Positions 60,352 to 64,000 of a DNA stretch of 64,000 bases are shown here, in pieces (the stretch's first letter is position 1; each line of letters opens with the position of its first letter). The notes beneath the pieces were generated by a model, which was not told the origin of the DNA, searched no databases, and saw nothing but the letters and a program-made list of their open reading frames with translations. The stretch lies in the NCBI GenBank assembly GCA_045863555.1, contig BTUU01000001.1, positions 62,001 through 126,000 on the forward strand. The letters run 5' to 3'. Origin of the DNA: JACRLV01 sp045863555. Its GTDB lineage: Bacteria; Planctomycetota; Phycisphaerae; UBA1845; Fen-1342. The position numbers and the translations under genes are program-made.

Positions 60352-63300
60352 TTACTCCGCCGCGAGGGGCACAATCCGGCCCGAGACGTTGAACCGTTCG
60401 ACGTCGACCGTGCCGTGGCGCACGGTGATGAACGGCCGCCCGCCTCTGAGCCCGACCGTTCCGAATCCCGTAGCCGTCGAGAGGAAGCTGCGGAAGTCGC
60501 CCACGCGCGAGTCGATGTACAGCGTCTTTTCGATCGCGTCGTAGCGCACGCCGGTGAGGCCCTGGAGCAGCGCGTAGCTCGACATCGCCCGCGCATACCA
60601 GTGGCCGCACTCGTACTCGTTGAACGGGTTGCGGACGCGGCCGTCGTAGCGATCACGGGCGAGGCGGACAACCTCGAGCCCCTCGTCGACGAGACCGGCG
60701 ATCATCATGTGGCTCGCGGCCTGGTATTCGATGCCTGTCCAGACTTCATCGCTGTAGACGAAGGGCAGCGCCGGCGCGCCGCCGCGGGGCCAGGTGCAGA
60801 GGAGCAGGCCGCCCTCGCGGCCGACGGCGTACGTCGGCCGCTGCGGATTGGCGTGATCTGACAGATCCTGGCGGAGATTGAAGCGGTAGATCGACTCGAG
60901 GTTCCGGCGGACCTTTGCGGAGTCGACGATCTCGCCGTCGAGGCCGCAGACGCGGGCCATCCAGAATCCGAGGACGCCGTCGGAGAGGCAGCCGGCGCCG
61001 TACTGATACTTGGGCCCCTGCGTGTTGAGGGCGGCGATCATCGCGTCGTAGCCGGGGCCGCTCGACGAGGCGTCGATGGGTGTGAACTTCGCATTGAGAC
61101 CGTCGGTCTGGACGAGCTGGAAGAAGTAGTCGCCGTTGTAGAGCTTCGTCTCGAGGAAGGCGCGGCCCTTTGCGAGCAGGTCGCGATAGCGGGCGACGTC
61201 ATCGCCGAGGGATTCGCCCATCTGGATCGCGGCGGCGAGCGCTCCGAGGTAGAAGCTGGAGCAGTGGCCGTCGGGGCCCCAATATTCGATGTCGTAGGTG
61301 TTGTGGTGCGGCTCTTCGAGGACGCCGCGGGCGCGGGGGTCCCAGGTGGCGATGCAGTAGTCGAGGCTCTGGCGGACCTGGGGCCAGATTTCTCGGAGCC
61401 ACGCGGCATCGCCGAGGATGCGCCAGTCGCGGTAGACCTTCATGATGCCGCCGAGCTGGCCGTCGGCGGCCGCGTGGAAGGCGTGATCGACGGGGCGGAT
61501 CGGCAGGGCCGCGCGGAAGGTCTGGTGCCCGGCGGCGTTCTGGCTGTCGCAGAACTCGGTTGCGCGGAGGGTGCGTTCGAGGTCGGGGAAGAGGTGGGGG
61601 AGAGCCTGGGCGTAGTTCCAGACGTGCGTGCAGGAGCCGGCGCAGCAGCCGGAGTCGTCGTTGCAACCTTCCCAGCTCCAGAGGCGGCCGTTGCATTCGC
61701 GCAGGACGGTCGGGGATTTCAGAATGGTCAGGTTCGCGGCGACGGCTTCGATCACTTCGGGCGGGAGCGTCGTGTCGTAGAAGGCGTCGCGGAAGAGGCC
61801 GGATTCCTCTCGCAGCCAGTCGTAGTTTTTCCGCCAATAGTCGGTGACTTCGCCGATGTTCTTGAACGCACAGGAATACCAAGGGCGGTAGAAGGGCTCG
61901 GTCGGGCAGCATGCGCCGGCGCAGACGTCGGGGTTCGGGGCGGGGCCTTCGATCGTCCAGCCGGCCCAGTCGGCGGCTTCGAAATCGGCGAGGACGCGGG
62001 CGTCGGACTTGTGATCGGATTCGATGCGCGCGAGGTCCGCGCCTTCGGCGAAGCGCTGATCGACCAAGGCGATGTGATCGACGTTGATATGACCCCACGG
62101 GCCGGTTTCGCGGTCGACGATGCGGATGCGTGCCTTCCTGCCCTTGAATTCGCCGACGTCCCATGTGCGCAGGGAGAGAGTCTCCGTGTCGCGGCCGGTT
62201 TCGGTTCGCACGATTTGATCGCCGACGAGGAGCTGCATGCAGGTGGTTTCGGGGTGGTTGCCGCCGCCGAGGAGGAACTGGATGAAGGCGCGGTCGATCT
62301 CGAACTCGGGTGAGGTCAGCGCGCCCGTGGCGGCGTCGCCGGCGGGGGAATCATAGGTGTTGACGAGGCCGCGGCCGAGGAAGCCGGTGACGCGCTGCTG
62401 GCCCTTGGCGGTGCCGCGCGAGGGTGCTTTTCCGATCGCGGGTCCGGTGGCGTCGCTGCCGCTGGAGAGGGTCGTGCGGGGGACGTACCAGGCGACCATG
62501 AGGCGGATGGTGCGCTCCTCGCCGGGCGCGAGCGTGAGCGGTGTGAAGAGAGATGCGCCGGGGGCGGGCTGGCGCTGGGGCGGGTTTGCGACGAGCCGGC
62601 CTTCGGCGACATTTCGCCAGGCGAGCGTCATCGCATCCCACCAGCCGCCGCGGAACCAGGAGTGATCGACGACGGTGGCGTCGTTGTCGGTGAAGATCGC
62701 GAATGCGCCTTCGTTTTCCGGGTGCTGCGTCGAGCCGGGTTGCGTGAGGATGAAGCCGTTCGGCATCGCTTCGATGCGATCATTTCCGCCTGCGGCCATG
62801 AAGTTCTTCGTGTTGTAGGAGAAGACGGCTTCGACGGGCTGGCGGCTGCGGTTCCGGAAGCGATACTCGAGCGCGCCGATGGGCAGGCTGGCCTCGTCGG
62901 CGTGGCCGGGGATGAAGGGGCTCCAGCCGGTGATCTCGACGTCGAGGGGCACTTCGTCGTCGCGGAGGGTGACTACGCCGAAGGGGATGCGGGCGAGAAA
63001 GCTCGCATCGTCGAATCGCGGGAGGCCGTAGGTCGTGCCCGGCGCGCCGTTGGCGGTGCGGCGATCGCCGAAGACCTTCCACGTCGGGACGGGGCCTTCG
63101 AGGACCTTGGCGAGATTGCCTTCTGGCCGCTTGATGCAGATCGCGGCGAAGGCGGCGGGTTCATTGAAAAAATCCATGCGGTTGCGGACGGAGACGTGGG
63201 AGATTGCGCCGGTGCCTTCGAGGCAGATCATGCCCGCGCCCATGCCGCCGATGGGAAAGGCGACGCGGTCGAGATGCTCGCCGGTATAGGGGCCGTTGTA

Positions 63301-63405
63301 GAGACGGCCGGAGGTGCGGCTCGGGGTGCAGCCGGAGGACAGAAGCGCGAAGAGGCCGACGAAGAGCGCGGCGGCCAGCGGTCGAAGAAGGTGTGATGTG
63401 TTCAT
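60352..63405 (-). CDS. GH116-type glycoside hydrolase lipoprotein with inserted beta domain
   Basis: 1017-aa lipoprotein (lipobox LLSSGC). The N-terminal beta-sandwich (RVAFPIGGMGAGMICLEGTG ... SHVSVRNRMDFFNEP) and C-terminal (alpha/alpha)6 catalytic domain are of the GH116 (beta-glucosidase/glucosylceramidase) kind, with LWSWEGCNDDSG then CTHVWNYAQALPHLFP (about 565-600), and HHNTYDIEYWGPDGHCSSFY (about 698-717) with the probable acid/base Asp. Within the sandwich, about residues 335-450, lies an insert (LTSPEFEI...FLLGGGNHPETTCMQLLV...GPWGHINVDHIALVD) of the kind found in GH32 levanases. It is probably located in the periplasm or on the outer membrane. Shine-Dalgarno weak. Substrate is unknown; sugars from glycolipids or plant material are plausible. 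Confidence 0.8.
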   Translation of the reverse strand: MNTSHLLRPLAAALFVGLFALLSSGCTPSRTSGRLYNGPYTGEHLDRVAFPIGGMGAGMICLEGTGAISHVSVRNRMDFFNEPAAFAAICIKRPEGNLAKVLEGPVPTWKVFGDRRTANGAPGTTYGLPRFDDASFLARIPFGVVTLRDDEVPLDVEITGWSPFIPGHADEASLPIGALEYRFRNRSRQPVEAVFSYNTKNFMAAGGNDRIEAMPNGFILTQPGSTQHPENEGAFAIFTDNDATVVDHSWFRGGWWDAMTLAWRNVAEGRLVANPPQRQPAPGASLFTPLTLAPGEERTIRLMVAWYVPRTTLSSGSDATGPAIGKAPSRGTAKGQQRVTGFLGRGLVNTYDSPAGDAATGALTSPEFEIDRAFIQFLLGGGNHPETTCMQLLVGDQIVRTETGRDTETLSLRTWDVGEFKGRKARIRIVDRETGPWGHINVDHIALVDQRFAEGADLARIESDHKSDARVLADFEAADWAGWTIEGPAPNPDVCAGACCPTEPFYRPWYSCAFKNIGEVTDYWRKNYDWLREESGLFRDAFYDTTLPPEVIEAVAANLTILKSPTVLRECNGRLWSWEGCNDDSGCCAGSCTHVWNYAQALPHLFPDLERTLRATEFCDSQNAAGHQTFRAALPIRPVDHAFHAAADGQLGGIMKVYRDWRILGDAAWLREIWPQVRQSLDYCIATWDPRARGVLEEPHHNTYDIEYWGPDGHCSSFYLGALAAAIQMGESLGDDVARYRDLLAKGRAFLETKLYNGDYFFQLVQTDGLNAKFTPIDASSSGPGYDAMIAALNTQGPKYQYGAGCLSDGVLGFWMARVCGLDGEIVDSAKVRRNLESIYRFNLRQDLSDHANPQRPTYAVGREGGLLLCTWPRGGAPALPFVYSDEVWTGIEYQAASHMMIAGLVDEGLEVVRLARDRYDGRVRNPFNEYECGHWYARAMSSYALLQGLTGVRYDAIEKTLYIDSRVGDFRSFLSTATGFGTVGLRGGRPFITVRHGTVDVERFNVSGRIVPLAAE

Positions 63406-63449
63406 GCCGCGAATCGTACGATCGGGATGGGGGGCTGGCGAGTGCGTGA

Positions 63450-64000
63450 CTATCGGTCGGCGGTCTCGCGGTTCGGGAGCATCACGACGGCGTAGAAGTG
63501 CGCGACGCCGGCGCGTGCGGCGCTGTCGAACACGGCGGCGATGCGGTAGCCGGGCGGCGGGTAGTATTGGTCGATCGGCAGCGGTGAGCCGCAGTTGCAG
63601 AAGCAGACAACGTCCGGTTTGAGCCGGGCGACCATGTCATACGGGGGCTCGATCGGCGGCGTCCGGTTCAGAAACGAATAGTCGATCACGTACCGGTCGC
63701 AGTAGTACGCGACGTTTCCGAATCCGGTGAGGACGACCGCGTCTTTCGGTGTGTTGGCGGCGATCCAGCGTCCGGCCGCGACGCGATCGCCCTCCATTTT
63801 CTGGATGCCCAGCTTGTGGAAGCGAAGGGCCGGCGCGTCCTGGTGGATCATGATCACGCCGATGCCCGAGATGCCCGCGACGAAGCCGAGCGTGGCCGCC
63901 CAGGGGCGACGGAATCGCCCTGGCGAGGACGCGACACCGAGCAGCGAGGTCGCTCCGGCCGCGGCGAGCAGGAGCAGTATGGGCTGGATCGAACTCAGGT
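63450..64000 (-). CDS. C-terminus of a multi-span membrane protein (GT39/ArnT-like), cut by window edge
   Basis: The frame is open from 64000 (no start inside the window) to the stop at 63450, at least 183 residues. It begins with two membrane helices (IQPILLLLAAAGATSLLGV; AATLGFVAGISGIGVIM). A soluble domain follows with GDRVAAGRWIAANTPKDAVV, YYCDRYVIDYSFLN and PDVVCFCNCGSPLP. Such a C-terminal exported domain after the last helix is seen in GT39-like mannosyl/aminoarabinose transferases and related planctomycete membrane proteins. An internal GTG at 63857 is not the true start. The N-terminal catalytic part lies outside the window, so the family call is tentative. Confidence 0.6.
   Translation of the reverse strand, partial: LSSIQPILLLLAAAGATSLLGVASSPGRFRRPWAATLGFVAGISGIGVIMIHQDAPALRFHKLGIQKMEGDRVAAGRWIAANTPKDAVVLTGFGNVAYYCDRYVIDYSFLNRTPPIEPPYDMVARLKPDVVCFCNCGSPLPIDQYYPPPGYRIAAVFDSAARAGVAHFYAVVMLPNRETADR

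Overview
The window looks like part of a chromosome from a free-living member of the Planctomycetota. It is very GC-rich. It carries secreted proteins with paired dockerin-like C-termini, PEP-CTERM sorting tails, a tandem DUF4159 protein, MJ0042-type and CxxC...CPEC zinc ribbons, and a MoxR/DUF58/VWA cluster next to a giant TPR protein. That combination is typical of the phylum. No phage, insertion sequence, rRNA, tRNA or CRISPR array was seen.

Layout. 1-6.1 kb holds housekeeping genes: a polyprenyl synthase truncated by the window edge and divergent from aat, then thpR, a DUF1579 lipoprotein, and a NatA/NatB-type ABC exporter whose permease is fused to a CPBP (CAAX-like) protease. 6.1-11.2 kb (minus strand) has a kelch-like secreted dockerin protein, a redoxin, and a coupled pair of a degenerate J-domain membrane protein and a ThiF/MoeB-type E1. 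11.4-14 kb has a Spy/CpxP-like periplasmic protein and murG. 14-31.2 kb is one long minus-strand operon: a 3431-aa exported TPR protein, MoxR ATPase, DUF58, BatA-like VWA and a second VWA membrane protein. These look like an extended Bat (aerotolerance-type) system with short or overlapping junctions.

31.2-35.7 kb is a repeat-rich accessory stretch with a DinB protein, a zinc-ribbon membrane protein with a probably leaderless mRNA, an orphan CoA-transferase subunit A and an SseB-like protein. 35.7-44.2 kb (minus) holds the DUF4159 protein, a small exported protein, a phosphate-selective-type porin, an AGCS alanine symporter, and an NSS transporter overlapping its tiny accessory subunit. 44.2-49.2 kb has pyrophosphatase, an ECF sigma/anti-sigma pair with a clear autoregulatory promoter, and a duplicated secreted dockerin protein. 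49.2-55.6 kb has a MATE exporter behind a structured leader with its own promoter and terminator, two PEP-CTERM proteins around an orphan sugar ABC permease, and membrane proteins. 55.8-64 kb has PepD, a non-coding repeat region, an M14 carboxypeptidase, a GH116 lipoprotein with an inserted beta-rich domain, and a truncated membrane protein.

The most novel-looking signals are non-coding. The first is the structured RNA/attenuator-like leader upstream of the MATE gene (50.76-50.96 kb). The second is a three-unit ~90-bp repeat at 57.39-57.68 kb whose hairpin arms change together between copies. The third is a family of dispersed short intergenic repeats (31.2, 32.4, 34.1 and 57.9 kb). The giant TPR-Bat operon is the most interesting protein-coding system. 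Two partial edge genes (1-856 and 63450-64000, both minus) and a 50-codon transporter subunit (42228-42380) are easy to miss in automated calls.
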